Positions 24,827 to 34,364 of a stretch of DNA of 64,000 bases are shown in pieces. Under the pieces are notes generated by a model. That model made no database searches. It was not told where the DNA came from and saw nothing but the letters and a program-made list of their open reading frames with translations. Both the position numbers and the translations under genes were made by a program. This DNA comes from an uncultured Bryobacterales bacterium. GTDB taxonomy: Bacteria; Acidobacteriota; Terriglobia; Bryobacterales; UBA6623. How positions within the stretch are numbered: position 1 is the first letter of the stretch; each line of letters starts with the position of its first letter. The stretch lies in the NCBI GenBank assembly GCA_951813065.1, contig CATOTH010000003.1:124001-188000 (forward strand), read 5' to 3'.

Positions 24827-27800
24827 CTATTGTGGCAATCGCAGTTGACCATCGACAGTAGTCAATCGGCCTTGCGCCACCAACTTCTGTGCGTGTCGTT
24901 CGAGGCATTGTCGCAGGTCCGCACGCGTCGACTTGTAGCCGAACATCCTGGCGACTTCGGTTGCGCAGTCCGCAACACTGATCCCGATGTTCTTCCGGAC
25001 GGCCTCCAAGACTGCCGCATTGATCTCCGAGGACGGCAGCATTTCCACGTTGCGCAGAGACGCCGAGTCGACCTTGCTGCGATTCCGGACGACAACAAGT
25101 GAGTCGGAGTCGCTGCTGGTAAGGAATTTCTCCGACCCCTCGTCGCAGTACACGAGAAGACCGCTTGCCGCCGCGCTGTGCGCGGCATCTTCGACCGCGG
25201 TCTGAATCCTGCGGCCGGTTCGCTTGTGACCCCAGAGTCGGCTGAGTCGGCGAGCGACTTCTTCTATGTGGACCGGACCCTCGGCTGTGACGATCCGAAC
25301 GACATAGTGCATGAGTTCAGGCAGCGCGGCTTCGTGCAATTCCAGGTATCCGCTCTCAGGAATAGCGAACCTCACTTCCGTGTACGCTGCCGTTGCTGGC
25401 TCCCCCGCCAGCGCCGGCTCCTTGCGTTCCACGAGCACGCGTTGTGGAACCAGACCGCCGGACGGACCAGCAACCCCGATCGACTGAGCCCGTTCGATCG
25501 AATCGAGCAACTTGGCCATCTCTGACTCGCGTTCGTAGAACCAGTCGGTACTCCAAATCCGATGGAATCTCCAGCCTTTCCGCTCGAGCACGGCCTGGCG
25601 CAGGCGGTCGCGTTCTCGGGCCCAACTCGACGAGTGGTAGCGCGCGCCGTCGCATTCCACAGCCAATAGGAAGCGGCCCTCGTCATCCGGATGGTAGACG
25701 GCCAAGTCGATCTTGAATCCGGACGATCCGACTTGCGGCTCGACGCGGAAGCCGTGAGCCTGCAACGCCAAGGCGACAGACTCCTCGAAGGGACTGTCCA
25801 TCGGCGCACCGGTCATGACAGGCACATCCATCTCTCCCGTCTCGGCGAATTTCAAGAACCGTTTCAACACTCTCGGCCCTGCGTGCCGTGTCACGTCGAG
25901 GCGGATGTCGGAGTGCCGGATCGACGCGAAGACCCTAGATTGCTTCCGTGCCCTGGTGAAGAGCACATTGAGCCGGCGCTCGCCGCCTTCGCTCGAGACG
26001 GGACCGAAACTCTGGGACATGTAGCCTCCCGCGTCCTTGCCGTAGCCGATCGAAATGAACATCACGTCGCGTTCGTCACCCTGGACATTCTCGAGATTCT
26101 TCACAAAGAACGCCTCATCCTGGCCCTCCCTACAGAAGGCGTCGAGTTCGGGATACTCGGTGCGCATGTATTCCAGGGTGTCCCGAATCGTGTCACGCTG
26201 AGCCACGGAAAGGGCCACGACGCCAAGGGTCTCGTCGGGCCGCTTACGCGCATGGGCGAGCACCTGCTCCGCCACGGCTTGGGCTTCCCTCGGATTGTTG
26301 CGCTGCTTGCCTCGCTGGTACTCGCCATCCACGTAGACAAAGGACATGCCTATATCGCGCCCAGCTGCGTCCGGACTGGGCGGGCAGATCAGAGCATCGT
26401 CATAGAACTCATGATTCGAGACCTGAATCAACGACGGATGCTGGGAGCGGTAATGCCAGCGCAGCATGCCCCCCGGCATTCCCCTTGCCTCGCATAGGGA
26501 AAGGATGCTCTCCATATCACCGACCTGCGCCGCCTGAAGGTCTGCCGCAGCCTCAAGGTCGTGGCTCTCCTCGCCGCTGAGCTGCCTGTCGAAGAATGAT
26601 GTCGGCGGCATTTGCTTCTGGTCGCCGACCACGATGACCTGCTTGGCCCGGCAAATCGCACCGACAGCATCGGCAGGTCGCACTTGACTGGCCTCGTCGA
26701 TCAAGAGCACGTCGAAAGTCAGCTTGCCCGGCGTCAGGTATTGAGCAACTGAGAGCGGACTCATCAGGAAGACAGGCTTGATCGCCAAGACCGCTTCCCC
26801 AGCCGCGTCCAGCAGCTTCCGAATCCGCATGTGCCTGGTTTTCTTGTTCGCCTCGCCCCTAACAATCCCAACCATGCCCGCGGAACCGGCCGGCAGGGAG
26901 TTGAAGTGCCGTAGCGCGACTTCCTGCGATGCAAGTTCCTGGAGTTGAGCATCGAGCTCCTTGAACTCCTCCACACACGCGGAGCGGTCCCGTCCGTCAA
27001 TCGCGTCGAGCGCGGCCTCTTCCCTTCGCATCCGGTTCCAGACCGCTTCGGCCCGAATAAATTCCAGCGTGTCTCGAGCGTGATCAGGGCTCAGGCGACC
27101 GTCGGCCAGACGCTGGCGAATCTCATCCAAACCCAGTTCGGTTGCACGCTGCGCGGCCGTTGCCAGCCTGTGCCAAGATTCCACCAAACCTGGAGCCGCA
27201 GCCCAGGCCCTGAGACGCGCGAGGAGAACCCTGAATTCAACCTCCTCGATGGCGTCCGTGATGAACGCAGTCCTCAAGTCGAGTTCTGTGGCGTCTGCCA
27301 TCGACTGCCACAGCTTCAGCCACTCTGTGTAGGCGCTGCGCAGACCCTCGGCCATGCCTTGCAGGTCGCATCCCTCCGGAACCGTGGCAATCTGCTGTTT
27401 CACGGCCATACCGGACCTGAAGCTCTTCACCTGATCACCTATCCACCTCAGGGCGGGAAGCAGCCTCGATAGATCGGTGTCCTCGTCCCGCCAGGAGTAG
27501 CCGAGAGCATCCCGTCCCAATTGCCCCCTCTTGTCAATTGCTCGGCTCCGGTTGCGGTAGTCGAGCAGACGGTCCAGGATCGCCAACCGCTCGTGGTGGT
27601 TCTTGGGTATATCGCCGCGCAGCACTGAACGGAGTCGCGCTACGGATTCTCGGTAGCGACCGTTGAAGACCCGGAACAGCGACATGCCGGACCTGGCGAT
27701 CTCGAGACGCACTGCGTCCCACGGGAGTTCGAGTGCACTCTCGACGACTTCCTCGAGCAAGCCGGATTTGGCGGTTTGAAGTCGCTCCATGTCTTCGCAG

Positions 27801-29605
27801 AGATCGACCACCTCTGTCGGCCGCTCGACGAGAACGTTCGATTCCAGCAACCCCGGAACGTCCCCGGGCATGCTCGCAAGCGCGTTCAATTGGTCGACCA
27901 CCAATCCGACCGCGGCAAGCTGGGCACAATCCCCCACGCTGGCAGCCTTGGCGGCAACTTCGAGTGCGCCCTGGACCGAGCCGAGGCGCCCGATCGCCTC
28001 CGGCAATCGCTCTGCCAGGCGCTGGCGGTCCATCGGGCTGAGCCTCTTGCGGGTGCCCCGCCAGGCGTGGGAGCGCTCGCCGCCGTGGCGCCTTGTCAGT
28101 GCGGCCAGGGACGCAACTGCATCCAATCGCTCGCTGAACTGCTTTCTCCGCCAACCGTCCGCGCCCGGAATCCTGAAGTCAGGGCGCGGCGCTTCCCCGC
28201 AGTCCAGCTTGGCAAGCCGGCCGATCACTCCGTAGGGGGTCTCACCCGTGATTTCGTCAACGCGGTGCAGCAGCGACGAAATGCGGTTGAGGTCGTCGCG
28301 AACCTGCCGCACTCGCTCGTAGTGCTGCTCGTTGACAGCCTTTGGCTCGCCAAGTTCCAACGTCCGTTTCAACTCGCCGTAGACCTGTTTTCGGTTGGCC
28401 TTGTGCGAGTGCAATTCCATGCACAAGGAACCAAGACCGCATTTCTCTAGCCGAACGTGGACGACGTCGAGGGCGGCACGCTTTTCAGCAACGAAGAGCA
28501 CTCGCTTCCCCTCTTGCGCAACAGCAGCGATGATGTTGGCAATGGTTTGTGACTTTCCCGTGCCTGGCGGCCCCTGGACAACCAGGTTCGTCCCCGATCG
28601 CGCCGCGGCAATCACCTGAGTTTGCGAGGTGTCAGCATCGAGAATGTGACCCAGATCCCTCGGATCGGAGAAGCGCTGGTCCAGGTCCTCATCCGAGGCG
28701 AATATGCTGGGAGCCGCGTCGAATCCTCCTATGAGAAGCTTCTCCAGCAATTCGCCAGTTTCCGCCCCCATGGCCTCCAAATCCTTCCACATCAGGAATT
28801 TGGCGAACGAGTAAAAGCTTAGTTCGATCGTGTCGGGGTGCACCCGCCAGCGTGGCTGAGAGGAAATCGATGCCCGGACCTGTTGGAAGTACTCCGACGG
28901 CAGCCATTCGGACCCTTCGGGCAAGTCTGGCAGCACCAAATCGAAGTCGGCCTTGAGCATTGCCTTGAGCGACAGGTTCGGCTCCAGGTCCTGGTCACGA
29001 TAGGACAGCTTGAACCGTCCCCTGGCGCTGTCTCTCTCCAGATCGACTGGCAGGAGAATCAAGGGAGCGAACCGCTCCAGCTCTGAAGACTCGCTCTCGT
29101 ACCAGCGCAAGAATCCCAGAGCGAGGAACAGCACACTGATGCCTTGCTCTTCCTCCATCGCCTCCGCGTCCCTGAACAGCGTGAGGAGCCGCTTCTGCAG
29201 TCGCTCGGCCGTCAGCCTTGTCTGCAGGTATGAATCGATGTGATGGGCGGCAGGTCCCGAATTGGAAGCCTCGGCATCTCCGGGCACGAAGATCCTTTCC
29301 TCGGTCTCGCTGCCAGCCTCGGATTCCGCCGCGCCTCGATAGGCTTCGAAGTACATTTTCCTGCCTTGCAAGTACAGGATCTTGAACACCTCGTCTGACC
29401 GCTCGTCTTCGATATCGAGCTGCTTCGCCCGATCCTTGCCGACCGGGGCGTTTGTCAGCCGGTTCCGCTTGCCGATGTCGATCAACTGCTGACGAAGATG
29501 GTCGATCGCCGTCCCCATTCCCGGGACCCGACGAGATTTGGAGCCAGTCTGACTACTCGCGGTCTGCTTCATGGTCGATCTGGAGGATTGGGCATTGCCA
29601 GCCAT
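24827..29605 (-). CDS. DUF4011/DUF3320 superfamily 1 helicase fused to a PD-(D/E)XK nuclease
   Basis: About 1,590 residues. The start is uncertain among ATG 29605, 29572 and 29518; none has a clear ribosome site. Numbering from a TTG further upstream: DUF4011-type N-terminus (about 40-300), Walker A GPPGTGKSQT (352-361), a long helical insertion (440-900), Walker B LLIDEASQ (974-981), GDQKQMPP, WHYRSQHP, NVQGDERDVMFISIGYG and RRLNVLFTRARKQ (helicase motifs). A nuclease domain follows (about 1275-1375) with KIDLAVYH and LAVECDGARYHSS, carrying the D-x(n)-E-x-D pattern, and then a C-terminal DUF3320. It acts on nucleic acid in the cytoplasm. Large proteins of this architecture are often found in defence loci; that role here is inference, as no partner gene is adjacent. 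Confidence 0.92.
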   Translation of the reverse strand: MAGNAQSSRSTMKQTASSQTGSKSRRVPGMGTAIDHLRQQLIDIGKRNRLTNAPVGKDRAKQLDIEDERSDEVFKILYLQGRKMYFEAYRGAAESEAGSETEERIFVPGDAEASNSGPAAHHIDSYLQTRLTAERLQKRLLTLFRDAEAMEEEQGISVLFLALGFLRWYESESSELERFAPLILLPVDLERDSARGRFKLSYRDQDLEPNLSLKAMLKADFDLVLPDLPEGSEWLPSEYFQQVRASISSQPRWRVHPDTIELSFYSFAKFLMWKDLEAMGAETGELLEKLLIGGFDAAPSIFASDEDLDQRFSDPRDLGHILDADTSQTQVIAAARSGTNLVVQGPPGTGKSQTIANIIAAVAQEGKRVLFVAEKRAALDVVHVRLEKCGLGSLCMELHSHKANRKQVYGELKRTLELGEPKAVNEQHYERVRQVRDDLNRISSLLHRVDEITGETPYGVIGRLAKLDCGEAPRPDFRIPGADGWRRKQFSERLDAVASLAALTRRHGGERSHAWRGTRKRLSPMDRQRLAERLPEAIGRLGSVQGALEVAAKAASVGDCAQLAAVGLVVDQLNALASMPGDVPGLLESNVLVERPTEVVDLCEDMERLQTAKSGLLEEVVESALELPWDAVRLEIARSGMSLFRVFNGRYRESVARLRSVLRGDIPKNHHERLAILDRLLDYRNRSRAIDKRGQLGRDALGYSWRDEDTDLSRLLPALRWIGDQVKSFRSGMAVKQQIATVPEGCDLQGMAEGLRSAYTEWLKLWQSMADATELDLRTAFITDAIEEVEFRVLLARLRAWAAAPGLVESWHRLATAAQRATELGLDEIRQRLADGRLSPDHARDTLEFIRAEAVWNRMRREEAALDAIDGRDRSACVEEFKELDAQLQELASQEVALRHFNSLPAGSAGMVGIVRGEANKKTRHMRIRKLLDAAGEAVLAIKPVFLMSPLSVAQYLTPGKLTFDVLLIDEASQVRPADAVGAICRAKQVIVVGDQKQMPPTSFFDRQLSGEESHDLEAAADLQAAQVGDMESILSLCEARGMPGGMLRWHYRSQHPSLIQVSNHEFYDDALICPPSPDAAGRDIGMSFVYVDGEYQRGKQRNNPREAQAVAEQVLAHARKRPDETLGVVALSVAQRDTIRDTLEYMRTEYPELDAFCREGQDEAFFVKNLENVQGDERDVMFISIGYGKDAGGYMSQSFGPVSSEGGERRLNVLFTRARKQSRVFASIRHSDIRLDVTRHAGPRVLKRFLKFAETGEMDVPVMTGAPMDSPFEESVALALQAHGFRVEPQVGSSGFKIDLAVYHPDDEGRFLLAVECDGARYHSSSWARERDRLRQAVLERKGWRFHRIWSTDWFYERESEMAKLLDSIERAQSIGVAGPSGGLVPQRVLVERKEPALAGEPATAAYTEVRFAIPESGYLELHEAALPELMHYVVRIVTAEGPVHIEEVARRLSRLWGHKRTGRRIQTAVEDAAHSAAASGLLVYCDEGSEKFLTSSDSDSLVVVRNRSKVDSASLRNVEMLPSSEINAAVLEAVRKNIGISVADCATEVARMFGYKSTRADLRQCLERHAQKLVAQGRLTTVDGQLRLPQ

Positions 29606-30194
29606 AGCAAACGGCGATCTACGCAAGGGGCGGATCGGCCCTCAGAAGGCAGCGCGACATCACAGAAAGTGGACGCGCCCGTCAAGACAGGTTACAACGT
29701 TCCGCTGGGTGCATCGACACCCACCGCGCACCGCCGTCGACGCCTGACGAGGCCTGTTGGAGTGTCCGTAACGAACTTGCGATCGATCGCGCTTCGCCTG
29801 TAGCAGCGCTGGCTCCGAGGTGATTCGGCCCGGCTGAGCATGGGCAGGCGGAGATTGGGCTTTTCGGCGGGGGTCGGAGCCATTGTCAAGGCCGACGGAT
29901 TCGAGCGTTCGAGCAAACTCCGGTCACCTGGGTTGGCCTCGGACCCGACGACACCCAACTCCATCCCTGTGAAACCATGAGCCGGGAAATATGGTTTCCG
30001 GCGTGATCCGTTGAGTGGAACCAGAATCTGCCGGGCCTGAACGTCATTGGCCACGGCGCAGAGGGCGGCGGACGGGTCGCATCGACTTGAGCGAGCTTAA
30101 CGGGCTTTCAGCCTCGATGTCCCCGTTTCGCCGCTCGTATGGTACATTGGACGCGGTTAAACAGCGGCCAGTTTCTGGCCGTACGGAGGGGACG
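29606..30194. other. Gap upstream of helicase and DUF1552 genes, nothing recognised
   Basis: 589 bases between divergent genes. Open frames here are short and without family features. No tRNA, hairpin terminator or clear promoter is seen. It must hold the promoters of both flanking genes. Confidence 0.4.
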
Positions 30195-31457
30195 ATGCTG
30201 AACCGTACTGACCGACGCAACTTCTTGAGGGGCGTTGGCGCGAGCCTTGCTCTCCCGATGCTGGAGTCTTTTGCCCCACGCTCGGCGCGAGGCGCGCAAG
30301 CGACCGGGACGGACCGCCTGGTCTGCATCGGTACCTACCTGGGCTTTTACCAAGCCGCGTTCTACCCGCAGCAGACCGGACCGGACTACGAGATCTCGCC
30401 GGTGCTCAATCCCATTGAGCGGTTCCGCGACCAGGCGACAATCTTTTCCGGGTTGGACCACCGCGGGCGCAACGGCCATGAAGCCTGGAGCGCCTGGATG
30501 AGCGGCTCCGCCGCGGGGAGCGTGTCCCTGGACCAGGTCGTGGCCGCCCAGATTGGCGACCGCACGCGATTCGACTCGCTCCAGCTCACATGCGGCAACC
30601 CGCCCGGCCAGGCCCGGACAAGCTTCACCCCGGAAGGCGTGGCGCTGCCCATGATCGGGCGTCCCAGCGTGCTGTACAACACGTTGTTCAGCTCCGGCGA
30701 CGACGCCGCACGCACAGAGTACCTGCTCGCCAGCAACCGCAGCGTGCTGGACGGAGTCACCGCGGAGGCCAGGAGCCTGGAACGCACGGTGACGGCGAGT
30801 GACCGTCACAAGCTCGGCGAATACTTCGCCTCATTGCGCGCCGTCGAGAAGCGGCTGCAGAAACAGCGGCTGTGGCTGGACCGGCCAGTGCCGCAGGTCG
30901 ACTACCCCCTACCGGAATTCGATCCGGTCGCGCATGACCTATCGCTGGAATGCGAGTCGATCATGTACGACCTGATGGCGCTGGCGCTGACGACCGACTC
31001 CACCCGCGTCGCGACCTTCACGATTCCCGGATGGAGCCAGGTCTTCACGATCGGCGGCCGCAAGCTCAGCGCCGGCTATCACGGTCTGTCGCACCACGGC
31101 AACGACCCGGGGAGGATCGTCGAGTACAACCAGGTCGGGATCGAGCATGTCAAGCGGCTCGGTGCGTTTCTCGACAAGCTGGCGACCGCGCGAGATGCGC
31201 AAGACCGGCCGCTGCTGGACTCGACGGCGGTGGTGTTCGGCAGCGGCATGGGTGATGCCAATACGCACGACAACAGCAACCTGCCCACGGTGCTGGTCGG
31301 CGGCGGATTCCGGCACGGCTGGCACCATCAGTTCCAGCGGGACGCTCCGAAACCGAAGCTGCTGGGAGACCTGTACCTGACTCTGATGCAGCGGTTCGGC
31401 ATCGAGGCCGAGCGTTTCGCCGGGGCGGAGAGCAACCTGAACGAGATTTTGGTGTGA
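30195..31457 (+). CDS. DUF1552 family protein, Tat-exported
   Basis: 420 residues from ATG 30195, which has a strong GGAGGGGA site upstream. A twin-arginine signal (DRRNFLRGVG) is followed by ALPMLESFAPRS, as is typical of DUF1552. Family blocks are RFRDQATIFSGLDHRGRNGHE, the cluster GRPSVLYNTLFSSG, GYHGLSHHGNDP and VVFGSGMGDANTHDNSNLPTV. DUF1552 resembles DUF1501 in being a Tat substrate encoded next to a multiheme-like protein; function unknown. The stop lies 10 bases before the DUF1592-type gene, and the two form an operon. A periplasmic role together with that cytochrome-like partner is inference. Confidence 0.9.
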   Translation: MLNRTDRRNFLRGVGASLALPMLESFAPRSARGAQATGTDRLVCIGTYLGFYQAAFYPQQTGPDYEISPVLNPIERFRDQATIFSGLDHRGRNGHEAWSAWMSGSAAGSVSLDQVVAAQIGDRTRFDSLQLTCGNPPGQARTSFTPEGVALPMIGRPSVLYNTLFSSGDDAARTEYLLASNRSVLDGVTAEARSLERTVTASDRHKLGEYFASLRAVEKRLQKQRLWLDRPVPQVDYPLPEFDPVAHDLSLECESIMYDLMALALTTDSTRVATFTIPGWSQVFTIGGRKLSAGYHGLSHHGNDPGRIVEYNQVGIEHVKRLGAFLDKLATARDAQDRPLLDSTAVVFGSGMGDANTHDNSNLPTVLVGGGFRHGWHHQFQRDAPKPKLLGDLYLTLMQRFGIEAERFAGAESNLNEILV

Positions 31458-31467
31458 GGATCGGCGC

Positions 31468-34116
31468 ATGCGACGAATTGGAATCATCGCCCTGGTGGCG
31501 ACGGCAACCCCGCTAGCGGGGGCAGCGGAATCGATCCCGGCTGCGGAGCACGAGTTTCTCTCGCGGCACTGCGCGGTGTGCCACACCGGAGACCAGGCCC
31601 AGGCGGAGGTCCGGCTGGATGGATCCGAGATCGACTGGAGCACGCGGCGATCCACGGACCTGTGGGAGCGTGTGCACACGGCGCTGGAGAGCGAAGCGAT
31701 GCCGCCCGAGGGGGCGGTGCAGCCGTCCGGCGAGGCTCGCGACCGGATGGTGGCGTGGCTGGACAGCCAGCTGATGCGGCACTCCGGGGTGGGCGGCGTG
31801 GTGCCGCGGAGGCTGAACCGGGAGGAGTACGCGAACTCGATCCGGAATCTGTTCGACATGCCCGGGTTTGCGCTGCCAAACTCCTTCCCGTCGGACGATT
31901 CGCTGGACGGCTTTGACAATGTGGGCGAGGGTCTGGTGCTATCGCCGCCGCTGATGGCACAGTTCCTGACGCTGGCGAACGGGATCGCCGATGAACTGCT
32001 CCCCCCGGACGGCGGGCCGCTCAAGGTCGAGCGCAAGCTGTATCGCATCGGTCCAAGCGACCTGGGCATCACGTCGGGAGTGGCACACGTCGACGGAGGC
32101 GGTTTCCGCCTCCTGTCGATACGCACCAACGCCAGCGCCGCCGGTTGGCCGACGCGCTTCGAGGCAGTTCATAGCGGCGTCTACCGGATTGTCATCCACG
32201 CTAGGGCGCACCAGACCGACCGGATGTTCTTCGATCGCCGGACCGAGCCGCTGCAGATGTACCTTTACGCCCGCCACAAGGGCGAGCAGACATACGAGCT
32301 GTTCGACAATCTCCGCAAGCTGAAGGAGTTTGAAGTCGAGCCCAGTGGCGAGACACAAGTCCTCACCGCCGAGATCGAACTGATGCGGGGCGAGACCTTC
32401 GGTATTCGCTGGGCGGACGGCCCGGCGCAATCAGATCCTTCGAATCGAGGGATGATCACCAAACTCTTGCAGGATCGAGTGAAGAGCGACCGCCTCTTCT
32501 ACGCCGCCTTGCTCGAGTACGGGGGTTCCCCTCGGGGCGCTGCCCGGAAAGAGATCTACGAAGCCGTCACGGCATTGATGCGGAGTGGCAAGCTCGACCT
32601 GAGCGATCCCCGCCTGGACAAGGCGCCAGGAGAGCTTGGGAGCCTCCCGCCTCGAGCTTTTAGGGGCGTCTCGCATTTCATTTATGAAGAGATGTTCCGC
32701 TTAGGACCGGCGCTCGATGTGCTGGATGCCGAGGTCGAAGGTCCCATTCGGCTCATTGAAGATGACATCGCGCGGACCCGGAGGCTGCGTACGGAGAAGT
32801 TCCTCGAGGCGGGTCCGCCGGGAGCTTCGAGGCGGGAACATGCCGAGGCTGTCCTGCGGGAGTTCTTGCCGAAGGCGTTCCGCCGCCCGGTGAGTGAAGC
32901 GCAACTGCAGGAATACATGGATCTGGTGGGTCGCTATTTTGACGAAAATCCGGAGTCCTCCGTGAAGGACGGTCTGCACCTGGCCGTGCGACGAGCGCTC
33001 GTGTCGCCGCACTTCCTGTATCGAGGCCTGCGCCCGGGGCACCTCGACGACTTCGATCTTGCCGGCCGGCTGAGCTATTTCCTGACCTCCTCGCCGCCGG
33101 ACGAGCGGCTTGTCGCGCTCGCCGTTGAGGGCCGGCTCTCCCAGCCGGAGGTCCTCGAACAAGAGACCGACCGCCTGCTGCACGGGCCGCAGAGCGAGAA
33201 CTTTGTCCGCAGCTTCACCGGCCAGTGGCTGGGCACGCGCCTGCTGGAGGGGATCATGCCCGACCCCCGCCTGACGAAGTACTACCAGCAGCACCGCCGG
33301 GCGATGATCTGGGAGACGGAAATGTTCTTCGCCGAGATTCTCCGCGAGAACTTGCCGATCGACACCTTCATCGATGCGGGATTCAGCTATCGGAACGAAG
33401 ACTCGAACCTGTTTTACGGAGGTGATCTCGAAGACAAGGAGATGCGCCGTGTGACGTTCCCGCGCGGAGGGCGCCAGGGCGGGATCCTGGGCCTGGCTTC
33501 GGTCATGATGGCGACTGCCAACGGCGTGGACACCAATCCCATCCTGCGGGGCGTGTGGTTGCTGGACAACGTGTTCGGGATGTCCCTTCCGGATCCTCCA
33601 TCCAATATCCCGGCCATCGCGCCGGACACGAGCGGCACAACCCTGATGCGGGACCAGCTCGCGGCACACCGTGCCAACGCGAGTTGCGCGCGGTGCCACA
33701 ACCACATCGACCCGATCGGGATGGTCCTGGAAAACTTCGACCCGATAGGACGCTGGCGCGACCACTATCCCATCTACACCAAGCCGCCCGACGGTCAAGA
33801 AACCTTGACGGAGCAATTCTACTCGAGCGTCGGAAAGGGGGTCATTAACGGACCGCCGGTGGACGCGGTGGGTATCCTGGCGGACGGCACCCGAATGGAG
33901 GACGTGACCGACCTGAAACGGCACCTCCTGGAGCGCATAGACATGTTCTCGCGGTGCCTGACCGAAAAGCTGATGGTGTACGGCACGGGCCGTCCCCTCA
34001 GCTACGGTGATGGCCGCGTCGCTGACGAGATCGTGGCCATGACGGCAGAGCAGGGCAACGGCTTCCGCGACCTGGTCGTCAATGTTGTGCAGTCGGAGGC
34101 GTTCAACACGCGCTAG
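31468..34116 (+). CDS. DUF1592 multidomain cytochrome-c-like protein
   Basis: 882-residue exported protein with a GAGG site before the ATG. Domain order: signal peptide (1 to about 20); heme-c motif CAVCHTG (35-39); DUF1587 (PRRLNREEYANSIRNLFDM); a carbohydrate-binding-like middle; DUF1595 (FLPKAFRRPVSEAQLQEYMD); DUF1592 (FDLAGRLSYFLTSSPPDERL); DUF1588 (GGRQGGILGLASVMMATANG) with a second heme-c motif, CARCHNHIDPIG; and DUF1585 (GTGRPLSYGDGRVADEIVAM). This order is that of the family. It is thought to be an envelope protein that binds heme and an unknown substrate. It is cotranscribed with the DUF1552 gene. A bulged hairpin follows its stop. Confidence 0.92.
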   Translation: MRRIGIIALVATATPLAGAAESIPAAEHEFLSRHCAVCHTGDQAQAEVRLDGSEIDWSTRRSTDLWERVHTALESEAMPPEGAVQPSGEARDRMVAWLDSQLMRHSGVGGVVPRRLNREEYANSIRNLFDMPGFALPNSFPSDDSLDGFDNVGEGLVLSPPLMAQFLTLANGIADELLPPDGGPLKVERKLYRIGPSDLGITSGVAHVDGGGFRLLSIRTNASAAGWPTRFEAVHSGVYRIVIHARAHQTDRMFFDRRTEPLQMYLYARHKGEQTYELFDNLRKLKEFEVEPSGETQVLTAEIELMRGETFGIRWADGPAQSDPSNRGMITKLLQDRVKSDRLFYAALLEYGGSPRGAARKEIYEAVTALMRSGKLDLSDPRLDKAPGELGSLPPRAFRGVSHFIYEEMFRLGPALDVLDAEVEGPIRLIEDDIARTRRLRTEKFLEAGPPGASRREHAEAVLREFLPKAFRRPVSEAQLQEYMDLVGRYFDENPESSVKDGLHLAVRRALVSPHFLYRGLRPGHLDDFDLAGRLSYFLTSSPPDERLVALAVEGRLSQPEVLEQETDRLLHGPQSENFVRSFTGQWLGTRLLEGIMPDPRLTKYYQQHRRAMIWETEMFFAEILRENLPIDTFIDAGFSYRNEDSNLFYGGDLEDKEMRRVTFPRGGRQGGILGLASVMMATANGVDTNPILRGVWLLDNVFGMSLPDPPSNIPAIAPDTSGTTLMRDQLAAHRANASCARCHNHIDPIGMVLENFDPIGRWRDHYPIYTKPPDGQETLTEQFYSSVGKGVINGPPVDAVGILADGTRMEDVTDLKRHLLERIDMFSRCLTEKLMVYGTGRPLSYGDGRVADEIVAMTAEQGNGFRDLVVNVVQSEAFNTR

Positions 34117-34140
34117 GGCGGGACCGCGCGTCAGTCCGCC
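34117..34140 (+). terminator. Bulged GC hairpin after the DUF1592 gene
   Basis: GGCGGGAC (34117-34124) pairs with GTCCGCC (34134-34140), with one bulged G and a 9-base loop, right after the stop codon. No T-run follows, so it is a weak candidate. Confidence 0.25.
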
Positions 34141-34364
34141 TTACGGCCAGCCCGAAACATTCAATCGGGTTCGCCGGCTAAGCGAGCGACGGTTCACGGG
34201 CGGCGGGGATTCAATCCAGGCTCTGCGCCGTAAACTCGTACATTGGCCATGGCGACTTTGCAGCCAAGGGCGAGTGCGTGGGCCGCGAGGACGGGGTGAT
34301 TGCCTCCTCAGCCTTGTGAGTTCAGATTCGTTGCCAGCCAGTCGGCGAAGGACGAGGGACAGAG

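Noticed and set aside
30939..33924. Two long minus-strand open frames opposite the DUF1552 and DUF1592 genes
   Set aside because: Antisense shadows of strongly conserved genes with ribosome sites.
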